From contig JBGSHM010000020.1 in the NCBI GenBank assembly GCA_041752235.1, positions 1 to 64,000 on the forward strand: 64,000 nt of DNA, in the 5' to 3' direction. The stretch comes from SpSt-398 sp041752235 (GTDB taxonomy: Bacteria; Bacteroidota; Bacteroidia; Chitinophagales; Chitinophagaceae). A program made the position numbers and the translations under genes. How positions within the stretch are numbered: the first letter of the stretch is position 1; every line of letters begins with the position of its first letter. The notes under the pieces were generated by a model. That model had not been told where the DNA came from. It searched no databases and worked only from the letters and a program-made list of their open reading frames with translations. Below, one piece after another: positions 8,838 through 18,500 of the stretch.

Positions 8838-9493
8838 CTATATTCTGACTATTCCGTGTTTGATCGCAAAAAGGACCAGACCGACCCGGCTTTTCAGCCC
8901 CAGTTTTTCGAACAGGCTGTCCCGGTAGCCATCAATGGTTCGGGGGCTCAGGTTCATTTGATCGGCGATCTCTTTATAGGTCATTTCGGTGGCGGCGTAT
9001 TTAAGAAAATCTTCTTCCCGGGCATTCAGACCCAACACAGAGGAAGTAATCCTTTCTTCCTCATCCATCTGGTGTATGGAATGAAGCAGTTTTCCCGTGA
9101 CCATATCTGAGTAATAAAATCCTTTGTGCAGAATAGCTTCCAGGGCGGCCCTTAATTCCGAAGGTTCACTGTCTTTGAGGATATAGCCCCTCGCCCCACT
9201 CCGGAGCATCCGGATGATGGCGTGTTCATCATCATACATACTCAGGGCCAGGACCTTTACATCCGGGTAATTCTTTTGCAGCCAACTGGTCGTTTCATAC
9301 CCATCCTTTAGGGGCATATTAATATCCATTAATACAAGGTCAGGAATCGCACCGGGGCCACCTTATTCATTAGCTCCTGTCCATTATCTGCCTGGAATAA
9401 AACCTCGTATCCCAGTTTGGACACAAGTCCGGCAAGCCCATCACGAAGAAGGATGTGGTCGTCGGCGAGGGCTATTGATTTTGTATTACTCAT
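8838..9493 (-). pseudogene. NarL/LuxR-type response regulator with a one-base frameshift
   Basis: The gene starts at ATG 9493 (MSNTKSIALADDHILLRDGL, a normal receiver N-terminus with Asp-Asp acidic pair). It runs out of frame at a G4 run on the plus strand (9354-9357) and stops at 9329-9331 after 54 residues. The second frame resumes exactly with GAIPDLVLMDINMP, which carries the phospho-acceptor Asp, and continues to a LuxR helix-turn-helix (LSPRTIDGYRDSLFEKLGLK). One extra C in the coding-strand C4 run would restore a complete receiver of about 218 residues. The stop and the next ATG overlap as TAATG. This could be a real mutation, a sequencing or assembly error, or a recent pseudogene. The cognate kinase lies 14 bp upstream. 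Confidence 0.85.
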
Positions 9494-9507
9494 TTCAGTT
9501 TCTGGTT

Positions 9508-10314
9508 TTAGCCAATATCATTCGTTGTTCGTGGAATTTTGATCAAAATGGTCGTCCCCTTTCCCGGGCTGCTATCTATCAGAACGCTTCCTCCAATATG
9601 GCTCACCCGCGCATTCATATTGCGAATACCCAATCCTTTCGTGGGCAGAACCTCATCTTGTTCATTCACCAAAAAACCTTTCCCATCATCACTTACAAAA
9701 ATGGTCAGGCCAACCGGATCATACTGTGCCAGGATCTCGATGCAATTGGCCTCAGCATGTTTTATAATGTTCTGAAGGCATTCCTGTACCACCCTGAAAA
9801 GAATGAGCTCATGTTGCGGAGGCAAGCGAAATAATGTTCCTTCCTGGCGCATGGCGACTGAATATTTCCCGGTTCGCCGTATCATTTCCAACTCCTCTTC
9901 CATAGCCCGATTCAAGCCCAGCGCCTGAATATTTTCTGTATTAAATGAGTGGGAAATATCCCGAAGATCCTGAATAGCCTTACTGACCAATTTCTTTGCA
10001 CTGATCATCTTGGTTTCCGCTTCTTTCTCCAATGGCGTTTCAATTGTATTCAAATGCAGCTTGGCCAGGCTCAATACCTGCCCGATATTATCATGAATCT
10101 CCTCTGATATTTTTTTTAGGGTTTGCTCCTGAATTTCAAGTTGGGATTGCAAAAGAGTCTGATTATACTCGCTTCGGATCTGTTCATTGCGCTTTACTAA
10201 CAGGTCCTGACGTTGCCTGTAGAGTATGACAAACACAATGATGAAAAGTAATAGAAATATCACCAGGCAAATACCTGCTATCACAAGGAGCTTTATATCA
10301 CCGGTTAATGGCAT
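9508..10314 (-). CDS. NarL-type sensor histidine kinase (HisKA_3)
   Basis: Kinase of 268 residues from ATG 10314 (MPLTGDIKLLVIAGICLVIF). A longer start at 10350 would overlap the upstream gene. One N-terminal TM helix is followed by a short coiled linker, the HisKA_3 motif EEIHDNIGQVLSLAKLHL, and HATPase_c elements (QECLQNIIKHA, SDDGKGF, GLGIRNMNARV, GKGTTILI). With no extracytoplasmic sensing domain, the signal probably arrives through the adjacent multi-TM protein (10322-10978) or the lipoprotein. The partner response regulator 14 bp downstream is frameshifted, so the pathway may be interrupted. Confidence 0.85.
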   Translation of the reverse strand: MPLTGDIKLLVIAGICLVIFLLLFIIVFVILYRQRQDLLVKRNEQIRSEYNQTLLQSQLEIQEQTLKKISEEIHDNIGQVLSLAKLHLNTIETPLEKEAETKMISAKKLVSKAIQDLRDISHSFNTENIQALGLNRAMEEELEMIRRTGKYSVAMRQEGTLFRLPPQHELILFRVVQECLQNIIKHAEANCIEILAQYDPVGLTIFVSDDGKGFLVNEQDEVLPTKGLGIRNMNARVSHIGGSVLIDSSPGKGTTILIKIPRTTNDIG

Positions 10315-10321
10315 GAATGTT

Positions 10322-10978
10322 TTAGGATTTCCCGATTGCCTTAGTCCCATCTTTCCTAAGACTTATAAGAAACATAAGATACATTAAATAGTTCCCCCAC
10401 TCAAAAACTCCCCGCACAATCTTAAAATAACTAACGGCATTGAGGGTTTGTTGAAAAGTGGAGAGAAACCCCCAATAGAAAATGCTGACGCTATAAAAGA
10501 TCAGGACTCCGGTTGAAAACCAAAAAAAGGGTAACTGAAACAGTGGGTGTGTTTCCATTGACTTCAGTATTTGAAAATACCCGAAAAGTGCAAAAATCAC
10601 CAGTATAACGCCTCTGATCAACCGAAAGTCGGTATCTAATCCAAAAAAGGGTTCTTTAAGACGCAGACTATACAGACAAAAATAAACAAGCATAAAAATG
10701 GATGCAGCTATAGTAATCTGGCGCATCCACTTTCTTTCAAAGCTGAGGTAAAAGATCCAGGCTACCAGCAACGAATCAATGATTCCCAGGTATCGGTAAT
10801 AGGTAAGGTTCGATTGAAAGTAAATGGATAAAATGAGGGCGCCTGTTTCCTTTACAAAAATGTAAATAAACGTGAAGAACAGCACCTTATAGGGAAAAGA
10901 CAGGCGCCTGTAATGCGAGGCGCCTGTTAAAATCCCTGCAAAGAGCAAGATCAGGTATATGACGATCTTAGCGCTCAT
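10322..10978 (-). CDS. Multi-TM membrane protein next to sensor kinase
   Basis: Protein of 218 residues made almost entirely of hydrophobic segments (about six or seven TM helices), beginning MSAKIVIYLILLFAGILTG. No named domain recognised. Proteins of this shape are frequent next to NarL-type kinases in Bacteroidota, where they may serve as the membrane-embedded sensor module. That role here is inference from the 7-bp spacing to the kinase start and 3-bp spacing from the upstream lipoprotein gene. Confidence 0.7.
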   Translation of the reverse strand: MSAKIVIYLILLFAGILTGASHYRRLSFPYKVLFFTFIYIFVKETGALILSIYFQSNLTYYRYLGIIDSLLVAWIFYLSFERKWMRQITIAASIFMLVYFCLYSLRLKEPFFGLDTDFRLIRGVILVIFALFGYFQILKSMETHPLFQLPFFWFSTGVLIFYSVSIFYWGFLSTFQQTLNAVSYFKIVRGVFEWGNYLMYLMFLISLRKDGTKAIGKS

Positions 10979-10981
10979 TGA

Positions 10982-11611
10982 TTATTGTCTTACTACTTCT
11001 GTATTATTAAAGTTTTTCATCACCTCTGTATTGCCTACTGTTTTATGCCAGTTCAAGTCGGACCGGTAAATGGCCCTGCGGGTCGCTTCCGGAAGTGTGG
11101 GCAGATTATTATCTCCGGGACAACTTGTCGGGCAAGGCAAGAACTCGTCCGCAATATAGGAAAGGTCGTTTGATAGATCGTTCTTAACGCCAACCAGGAT
11201 AAGACGGTAAGAACCATTGGGTGCCTTTCCAAAGTAGACCCGGGCACCATTAACTAATTTGTTTTTGATGTTGTTGATATCAGTTGCGGAAATATAAAAA
11301 CCCCGGATCAGATTGCCGTTGTTATCAACAATTCCCGGGATTGGGCTGGATAAATATGCTTTGTGATAAGAACGGGCCGTAGGTTCAGGTATCTCGTTAT
11401 CATCTTTCTCAAAAACATATTTCTGGTGTGACTCTAACTGAGGCTTCGATGTATCTCCCTGGTTGATGATTGCCTCACAAATGGCCAATGAGTCATCATG
11501 GGTGAGTTTAGCTTTTCCGCCCTGTTCATTACAGGACATTAAGAGGGAGAGAAGAGTTACCGCCAGGACGCAAAGGCGCAGAGGAGCGCGAAGAAGGAAA
11601 TGGTGCTGCAT
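10982..11611 (-). CDS. Predicted lipoprotein of unknown function
   Basis: Protein of 209 residues with a signal peptide and lipobox LLMSCNE, giving lipidation at the Cys near residue 27. The mature part contains two Cys close together (PCPTSCPG) and no recognised domain. The first residues (HHFLLRAPLRLCVLAV) are encoded by a family-1 palindromic repeat half that lies inside the gene at 11557-11593, so the leader has been built from repeat sequence. It heads the minus-strand group with the multi-TM protein, kinase and regulator. Confidence 0.65.
   Translation of the reverse strand: MQHHFLLRAPLRLCVLAVTLLSLLMSCNEQGGKAKLTHDDSLAICEAIINQGDTSKPQLESHQKYVFEKDDNEIPEPTARSYHKAYLSSPIPGIVDNNGNLIRGFYISATDINNIKNKLVNGARVYFGKAPNGSYRLILVGVKNDLSNDLSYIADEFLPCPTSCPGDNNLPTLPEATRRAIYRSDLNWHKTVGNTEVMKNFNNTEVVRQ
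11557..11593. repeat. Family-1 repeat half inside a signal peptide
   Basis: TTACCGCCAGGACGCAAAGG and following GCGCAGAGGAGCGCG match one arm of the intergenic family-1 palindromes. Read on the minus strand it encodes the hydrophobic part of the lipoprotein leader (RAPLRLCVLAV). The reading frame is intact. Confidence 0.6.
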
Positions 11612-11709
11612 AATAGTTGATTTTGGTTTGAATTGTTCTTACGAAAATGAACTATTTATGTGTAACCACGACCCGTTTTTTCCCCGTTTTTTAGGGTGAA
11701 ATCACGGTA

Positions 11710-14526
11710 TTACCTCCTGATCACCCGCATATTCATCCCCGGCCCACCAGGCGCCTCGCCGCCCATCTTGTTCAGGCTGTAGGTAAAACTGAGCATAAAG
11801 AACCGGCGGAGGATCTTATTGCTGACATCCTCTATATAGTTGGCGTTTGTATTCCGCTGGATGCCCTGGTTCTTGTTCAACAGGTCATGCACACTCAGCT
11901 TGAGCTCGCCGCGGTTGAACTTGAGGAACTGTTTGCTAATGGCCGCATTCCACATGGGTACCTTGATATTGAACCCTTCCGCCCGCTGGGCATTGACCCT
12001 GTATTCAAAATCAGTGGATAAATAGAAATTCTTGGGCAACTCCCAGCCAATATTCCCACCCAATTCACGGGTTACATAGTTATTGTTCAGGTTGGACTGC
12101 AGGGAATAGGTGGCCCGGCTCAGGGTGATCCCGGCAAATACCGATAGGTCCACTTTATTCTTGATCACTTTGGTGATTTCTACCCGGGGGTCGATACTGG
12201 TATTCCGTATCTCATTCTTCGCCCCGTTGCTGTACTGAAATCCACGGCTGTATTGTACCCCTGCATCGAGGTTCAAATTGGCCTTCATGAACTTCAATGG
12301 GAAACTGACATGAAAATTACTGTTGAGGTTATATACCCCGTCCACATTCACATAGGTGGTGGTATCCACTCCGAGGGAATCACGCTGGTTTACATTCACG
12401 ATCTTATTGGCCGTAGTCGTAAAGTTGACAAAGGCAAACAAATTCTTATTCTTGAACGGGTTCACCCCGGTATAAGAAAGCTGAATACTATGGGAAAATT
12501 CCTGCTCCAGATTGGGATTTCCCAATTTAATGCTCAACTGGTTGCTTACATCAGGTACAGGTTGTAACTGGGAAGCCGTGGGCTGGGTGGTGTAGGTCCG
12601 GTAATTGAGTGATAAGTTCTTGAAACGACTAAACTGGTATTTGAACTGTGCATTGGGCAACCAGTTTTGAAAATCCTGCCGGATCACCGAGTCCTTGGTA
12701 CCACTGATGATGGTGCCTTCAAGCGCCGCTTTCTGCCAGCTCAACCCATAGGCATAGCTGAATTTCCTCTTCTGGGTCCGTATCCGGAATCCTGCTACCG
12801 TAGTATTGTATATGTTCTCGTAATTATTGGTCAACAGATCATTGAGCTGATCATATTTGTCTGTGCCTTTATTGTAATCATAGGTCACTTTATCCGAAAC
12901 CGAACGGGTATGGCTGTTCGAGGCACTCAACTCCAGCAATGAGCTCTTACCCAATGGCTCAGTATATACGGCTTTGGCGGTATATCCTTTCTGGTCATTG
13001 GTCAGGTCCCCACGCTGGCGCACACTGTCTGTACGGAAGAGATTGGATGTTTTATAAAAATTATTGACCGACTCCAGGTCACTCTCCCCGGTGTTCTCAT
13101 TGAATTTTGAATTCAAACTCAGGGAAAGGGTACGCCCCCGTTTGGAAAACCGGTGACGGAAAATGATGTCATTGGTAAAATTATACCCCCGTGCTGAGGC
13201 AATATAGTCCGTCCAACTGTCATTGGTACGGGCCAACTGTTCGGTCAGGGTCTCAGATTGGCCTTCGGACCGGGTGGACGATTTTTGATAACTGAAATTC
13301 GGGGTGATCTTGATGGAATTATTGGAATCAATAAAATAATCCACCACAAAATTCACACGGTGATTCTCATTCAATACATCCGACTTACCAAAGGAATTGT
13401 AGTAGTTGGTGGAATCGGGTAAAATATACTGTCGGGCTGTCCGTGATTCGCTCAGGGGATTGAACCGGTTGTAGAAATAATTGCCATTCAGTTTGGTCTT
13501 CTTCCCTATGATATTGTTGTAATTGATCCCTCCTGCATTCGTTGTATTGATGCTATTATCTCCCCCAAGACCAAACAGGTTAGCCGATGGGTCGCTGGAA
13601 CTGATATTGATGTTGATATTCCCTCCGCTGCTGGATACATTACCCAGTCCGCCCGAGAAATTCAGGATATCCATAAAGGAAAACCCTTCCGCATTGTCAT
13701 TGTTCGACATACCGATCACGGATAGCTGCCGTGCCCCTTTAAAGGCATTTACATTAAACCTTCCTTCATACCGGCCTTCGGTACCTCCGCCTGCCATCAC
13801 CTTTCCAAACGCTCCTTTCTTCTTGTCCTCTTTTAATTTCAGGTTGATCGTCTTCTCATAGTTCCCATCATCAAAACCGGTAAGCTCGGCCGCATCGCTC
13901 TTTTTATCATACACCTGTACCTTATCTACCGCATCGGCGGGCAGGTTCTTGGTCGCGATCTTGGGGTCATTGCCAAAAAACTCTTTGCCATCCACCAATA
14001 TCTTCTTCACTTCTTCCCCTTGTGCCTTTACCGTTCCATCCGCCTCTACCTGTACACCGGGCAATTTCTTGAGCAGGTCCTCGACTACGGCATTGGGTTT
14101 TGTTTTAAATGAACCGGCATTGTACTGGATGGTATCCCCCACAATCGTCACAGGCGGTGCCTCAGCCATGATAACCACTTCCTCCAATACCTTGGTCTTA
14201 TCATTCAACACCACATTTCCCATATCCACATTGTTGACCGAATCTGAAAGAATGAAATATTTATTCCCGTTATGATAACTCACATGGGTGATGAGGAGCC
14301 GGTAATCCCCTTTTTCAAGACCTGTGAGTGAAAAGGCCCCATTGTTTCCGGTCATGGTAAAGGTGACGAGGGAAGAATCGATCCGCTTCATCACCGTGAT
14401 GGTGGCACCGGCCACGGGTTTTTGTGAAAGCGTATCGAAAATAATACCCTTGACTGTTCCGTTTTTTTGGGCAGCCAGAAACAAAGTGGAAAACACCAGA
14501 CAAGAGAGGAGTAAAGTTTTTTTCAT
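11710..14526 (-). CDS. Large outer-membrane beta-barrel receptor (TonB-receptor-like)
   Basis: Outer-membrane protein of 938 residues with signal peptide MKKTLLLSCLVFSTLFLAAQ. Residues about 22-115 form a carboxypeptidase-regulatory-like (CarboxypepD_reg) domain (GTVKGIIFDTLSQKPVAGAT). Then a plug domain (VEDLLKKLPGVQVEADGTVK, VDGKEFFGNDPKIATKNLPA) leads into a long barrel, matching the Bacteroidota 'outer membrane beta-barrel family' (OMP_b-brl_3). No TonB box is obvious and there is no SusD partner next to it, so a substrate cannot be given. It stands alone on the minus strand. Confidence 0.85.
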   Translation of the reverse strand: MKKTLLLSCLVFSTLFLAAQKNGTVKGIIFDTLSQKPVAGATITVMKRIDSSLVTFTMTGNNGAFSLTGLEKGDYRLLITHVSYHNGNKYFILSDSVNNVDMGNVVLNDKTKVLEEVVIMAEAPPVTIVGDTIQYNAGSFKTKPNAVVEDLLKKLPGVQVEADGTVKAQGEEVKKILVDGKEFFGNDPKIATKNLPADAVDKVQVYDKKSDAAELTGFDDGNYEKTINLKLKEDKKKGAFGKVMAGGGTEGRYEGRFNVNAFKGARQLSVIGMSNNDNAEGFSFMDILNFSGGLGNVSSSGGNININISSSDPSANLFGLGGDNSINTTNAGGINYNNIIGKKTKLNGNYFYNRFNPLSESRTARQYILPDSTNYYNSFGKSDVLNENHRVNFVVDYFIDSNNSIKITPNFSYQKSSTRSEGQSETLTEQLARTNDSWTDYIASARGYNFTNDIIFRHRFSKRGRTLSLSLNSKFNENTGESDLESVNNFYKTSNLFRTDSVRQRGDLTNDQKGYTAKAVYTEPLGKSSLLELSASNSHTRSVSDKVTYDYNKGTDKYDQLNDLLTNNYENIYNTTVAGFRIRTQKRKFSYAYGLSWQKAALEGTIISGTKDSVIRQDFQNWLPNAQFKYQFSRFKNLSLNYRTYTTQPTASQLQPVPDVSNQLSIKLGNPNLEQEFSHSIQLSYTGVNPFKNKNLFAFVNFTTTANKIVNVNQRDSLGVDTTTYVNVDGVYNLNSNFHVSFPLKFMKANLNLDAGVQYSRGFQYSNGAKNEIRNTSIDPRVEITKVIKNKVDLSVFAGITLSRATYSLQSNLNNNYVTRELGGNIGWELPKNFYLSTDFEYRVNAQRAEGFNIKVPMWNAAISKQFLKFNRGELKLSVHDLLNKNQGIQRNTNANYIEDVSNKILRRFFMLSFTYSLNKMGGEAPGGPGMNMRVIRR

Positions 14527-14610
14527 AAACGGGTTTTGATTCCGGCTACGAAAATATTCTTACCCCACCATAAGGGAGGTTAACCCGGGTTGCATTAATG
14601 TTAATGAAGG

Positions 14611-15180
14611 TTAATTCTCGATCACCGGGCCTCTTTCATCGTCCAATCGCTCCTTGTCATACAGGATGACGCGTATACCCCATTCCAACATATCGGCTTC
14701 GAGGAGGATCTCGAGTTTGAGGTTCTTGAGAGCCCGGTCCTTGCTGTCTGGCGTAAGAATGATGCTGTGAAAACGAAGCGATTCAGTAGGCTCTTTATAG
14801 GTGCCCACCAGGTGAAAGGTTTTATCGCCCAGGGTGACCACGGTTTGCTGGGCTTGTTGAAAGAGATCTTTGTAGGTTTTTTTAGCGCTTGAAAAATCTT
14901 CAGATACCGGCATGCGTGCCTGCCAGGAATAAATCGTCTTGCTCTTGGCGCTGTATTTTGTAATGGTGCATTGTTCGGCACCGGCAATGCAAATTTTTGA
15001 ACCAAATTCCTCCGATTGCGGGTTGGAACTCAGGGGTTCGCCCAGGTATTTGGGAAACTGATTGGTATAATCGACAATGACCTTGGAAAGACTGGCGGAG
15101 ACGGCTTCGGGCTGAGAATAGGCTACGGAAAGGGATAAAATACCGAAAACAAGGAGAGAAATTGCTTTAGTTTTTGTCAT
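14611..15180 (-). CDS. Secreted hypothetical protein
   Basis: Exported protein of 189 residues with signal peptide MTKTKAISLLVFGILSLSVAYSQ. The mature protein has two Cys in SKICIAGAEQCTITKY and a mixed alpha/beta pattern. I do not recognise a family. It is on the minus strand, 84 bp upstream of the large barrel receptor, and may be co-transcribed with it. Confidence 0.6.
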   Translation of the reverse strand: MTKTKAISLLVFGILSLSVAYSQPEAVSASLSKVIVDYTNQFPKYLGEPLSSNPQSEEFGSKICIAGAEQCTITKYSAKSKTIYSWQARMPVSEDFSSAKKTYKDLFQQAQQTVVTLGDKTFHLVGTYKEPTESLRFHSIILTPDSKDRALKNLKLEILLEADMLEWGIRVILYDKERLDDERGPVIEN

Positions 15181-15290
15181 AAGGTTGAAATTTAGCGTGT
15201 TACGCGTTAGCTAATATCCTATTTTTTAACGTTATCCACATAATTTTTTTTTGTTCCGGGCGTTTTATTCTTCTATAAATCCAATTTATT

Positions 15291-15455
15291 ATGAAAAACA
15301 GGATGATCCATCATGCTAATGAAGAGGCGCGTATATACAAACGCAACTATCAACCTTCACTCAATGTTTTCCGGGTTATTAAAGTGGTATTGGGAATCTT
15401 CCTGTCAGGACAATCTCCTGCAGCCCATGCGTACGATTATCGCAAGAAGAAATAG
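15291..15455 (+). CDS. 54-residue basic small protein
   Basis: Short plus-strand reading frame beginning ATG AAA AAC at 15291 and ending TAG at 15455. The product starts MKNRMIHHANEEARIYKRNY and ends AYDYRKKK, with a hydrophobic middle (VFRVIKVVLGIFLSGQSPAA). It is supported by its position in a clear 410-bp gap and by a strong intrinsic terminator starting 26 bp after its stop. No family recognised. It could be a small membrane-associated protein. Confidence 0.55.
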   Translation: MKNRMIHHANEEARIYKRNYQPSLNVFRVIKVVLGIFLSGQSPAAHAYDYRKKK

Positions 15456-15480
15456 TAGCTTACTAACTCCCCGATAACTA

Positions 15481-15511
15481 AAGGCCGTTCCGTGGTGGAG
15501 CGGCTTTTTTT
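15481..15511 (+). terminator. Intrinsic terminator after the small protein gene
   Basis: Stem 15484-15491 (GCCGTTCC) pairs with 15497-15504 (GGAGCGGC) around a 5-nt loop, extended by the preceding AAG, and is followed by seven T residues. This is a textbook rho-independent terminator for the plus-strand small gene. Confidence 0.85.
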
Positions 15512-15514
15512 GTC

Positions 15515-15590
15515 TTACCGCCAAGGCGCGAGGGCGCAAGGGAGCGCCAAGACTTGGCGAATCATAGCGCCCTCGCGCCCTGGCGGTAAA
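15515..15590. repeat. Family-1 palindromic repeat
   Basis: TTACCGCCAAGGCGCGAGGG pairs with the CCCTCGCGCCCTGGCGGTAA side around a central GCGCCAAGACTTGGCG palindrome. It lies just downstream of the SNF2 gene stop and of the plus-strand terminator. Confidence 0.75.
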
Positions 15591-15593
15591 TCG

Positions 15594-18500
15594 TTAACTA
15601 AACAAATACTCCACATCCTCCCTCGACAACGACTTCACAAACGACGAATCATCCGCGATCAATTCTTTCGCTAATGCCCGCTTCTTCTCCTGAAGCTGAA
15701 TGATCTTATCCTCAATCGTGTCCTTACAGATCATGCGGTACGCAAAGATGTTCTTCGTTTGCCCGATACGGTGTGTCCGGTCAATGGCCTGTTGCTCCAC
15801 CGCGGGATTCCACCAGGGATCAACGATGTAGACATAGTCGGCGGCCGTCAGGTTCAAACCCACACCCCCGGCTTTGAGCGAGATCAGGAAGACCCTGACC
15901 TTATCATCATTCTGGAAGCTTTGGATGGCTTTCTCCCGGTCAGGAGCCGAGGTGCTTCCGTCAAAATATTCGTAGGTAATATCCAGATGTTTTAACCGGT
16001 CCTTGATCAGCGCCAGCATACCCAGGAACTGGGAGAACACAAGCGCCTTGTGGTTTCCGATATTCTCCGTGATCTCCCGCGCGAGTTCATCAAGTTTGAT
16101 GGAATGGTTCTCAAACTTGTCCTCTTCATTGAGGATAGCGGGTGAATCACAGATCTGCCGGAGTTTCATCAACCCTTGCAGAATGGTCAATTGCGATTTC
16201 TGAATACCCTGTGTCTCGATCGTGCCCAGTATCTGATTGCGGTAATCATTGCGATAGGCATCATAGATCCGTCTTTGCTCATCTTCCATCTCACAATATA
16301 GGATCATTTCCTGTTTCTCGGGGAGGTCACGCGCTACCTGCTCCTTGGTACGACGCAGGATAAAGGGATACAATATCTTCCGCAAATGATCCTTTCGGTC
16401 CTCTTCCCCAAATTTGTCAATGGGAATGGCAAATTCCTGACGGAAGAATTCCATCGTACCCAGCATACCGGGATTGAGGAAGTTCATTTGCGCATAAATA
16501 TCAAAGGTGTTGTTCTGTAATGGTGTACCACTCATGCAGAGCCGGTTCTTGGCCTTGAGCAGCGAAGCGGCCCTGGTTACTTTACTCGCAGGGTTCTTGA
16601 TGGCCTGTGACTCATCAAGTACCAGATAATCAAAATCAATGGTCACGAGTAATTTGATATCACTCCGTAAAGTGCCATAGGTCGTAATGATCACATCATA
16701 GTTTTCAATGGCCTCTTTCTCTCTTGACCTTGCCCCGCCATGATGTATATGATAAGTAAGATCGGAGGTGAATTTCTTGATCTCATTTTCCCAGTTATAG
16801 ATCAGGGTGGTGGGACATACCACCAGCGCCCTCAATTTTCCTTTGGTGTCTTTAAAATGCTGGATAAAGGAAAGCGCCTGCACCGTTTTACCCAAACCCA
16901 TGTCATCAGCCAGGATACCTCCCCAACTTACTTCGCTGAGATAATTGAGCCATTGATAGCCCGCTACCTGATAGGGACGAAGGATACTTTTTAAGTGCTC
17001 CGGTGGTTCAATTTCCTTGATGGTATGGCCCTCTTTAAGGTTCTCGTATTTCTCTTCGAGTTGGAGTACCAGCTCGCCTTCATCGCGACTGTCATACAAT
17101 TCATCCACCACACTCATGTGGTATTTGGATAATTTAAGCTGATCGGTCTTGCCCTCTCCAATACGGAAGAGCAGGGAATATTTTTTTAACCACTCCTCGG
17201 GTAAAATACCCAGGGTACCGTCGTTCAGTTGTACAAATTGTTGCTTATTCGCCAATGCGCGCTTCACCTCGGATACACTTACTTTCTGGTCACCAAAGAG
17301 AATGTCCACCTTGGCATCAAACCAGTCGGTATGACTGCTGATAAAGATCTTGGTCGAGGGGCGGGCCGTATTGAAACGGAAATTCTTCAACGCATCAAAT
17401 CCAAACACCTCGATCTTCATGTCTTTCATGGCATCCACAAAGAGAAAGAACCAGTTGTTCTTTAATACATCGGTGCCTTTTAGCGCGAGTGATCCCGTAT
17501 CGGATTGAAAAATAAAATTGCTGTGCAGGTTCTGTAACTGTTGAATGAACTTATGCTCCGCATCGCGGTTACGCCGCACGATCATCACTTTATCATTCAC
17601 CGGTACCACCACTTCATTTCTATCACGGGCCTTGGTCTCATAGCCTTTATAGGTAAATGTGGGCTGAAACACGAGGTAATCCCCTTTTTCTACAAGGAAC
17701 AATCGCGTTTCGGGTTCGCCTTCTTTGACCTCGGTAACCAGGGTGGATTTGAATTCTACTTTATAATCCCGGGTCAGGGGCAGGATAAACCCATGGAGTT
17801 GTTTTTCCCATTCGGCATTGGGAATATTATACTGTCCATTGGGAAGAAAGCGCTCGGCCATTTCCATGGCTTCGGTATTCTTCCAAAGACTGATCTGATT
17901 ATTGTATAAAAAGAAGAATGGGACCTTGGTTTCGTTATCCCCCAATTTATAGAACAACCCTCCCGCGCGCAACACACAATCCACCTGATAGGATTTTCCA
18001 TTCTTGTTTACCTCAAACGCCGGTGACAAGGGATCATTCGATGCTTGCACGGGCTCCAGGTTGGCTGTCTTAAAGGCCTTTCCTTTGGGAAGCATAAAGA
18101 ACAGGGGTTGTCCTTCATGCTCTACCATCAGTTTTTTTAGTTTGGGATGCAGGTATTCACGAATCAGAGCCTTGGTCTCATCGGCCAGGTCCTCATCCTC
18201 CTGCTGAATGATATTCTCCCAGATACCGGAGAAAGGTGAATTCCGGCTGATGTATTTATTGATCTCGGTATCCTGCAATTTACGCAGCATGCCAAACAAT
18301 TGCTGGTCATGCTCCGACAAATCGTTTACTTCTACGTATTTAGTAAGGTCGAGTTTCTCCACCTTATCCACCAAAGCAATGCTCTCTTCTTCCACATCCC
18401 CGCGGATCACATCCACCGAAAAATAGGGGTAGTTCTTTTTGTTTAAATTAAACACCACACCCAGGCGTTTCGAGGGACCTTGGACCACCGCAGGTTTCTC

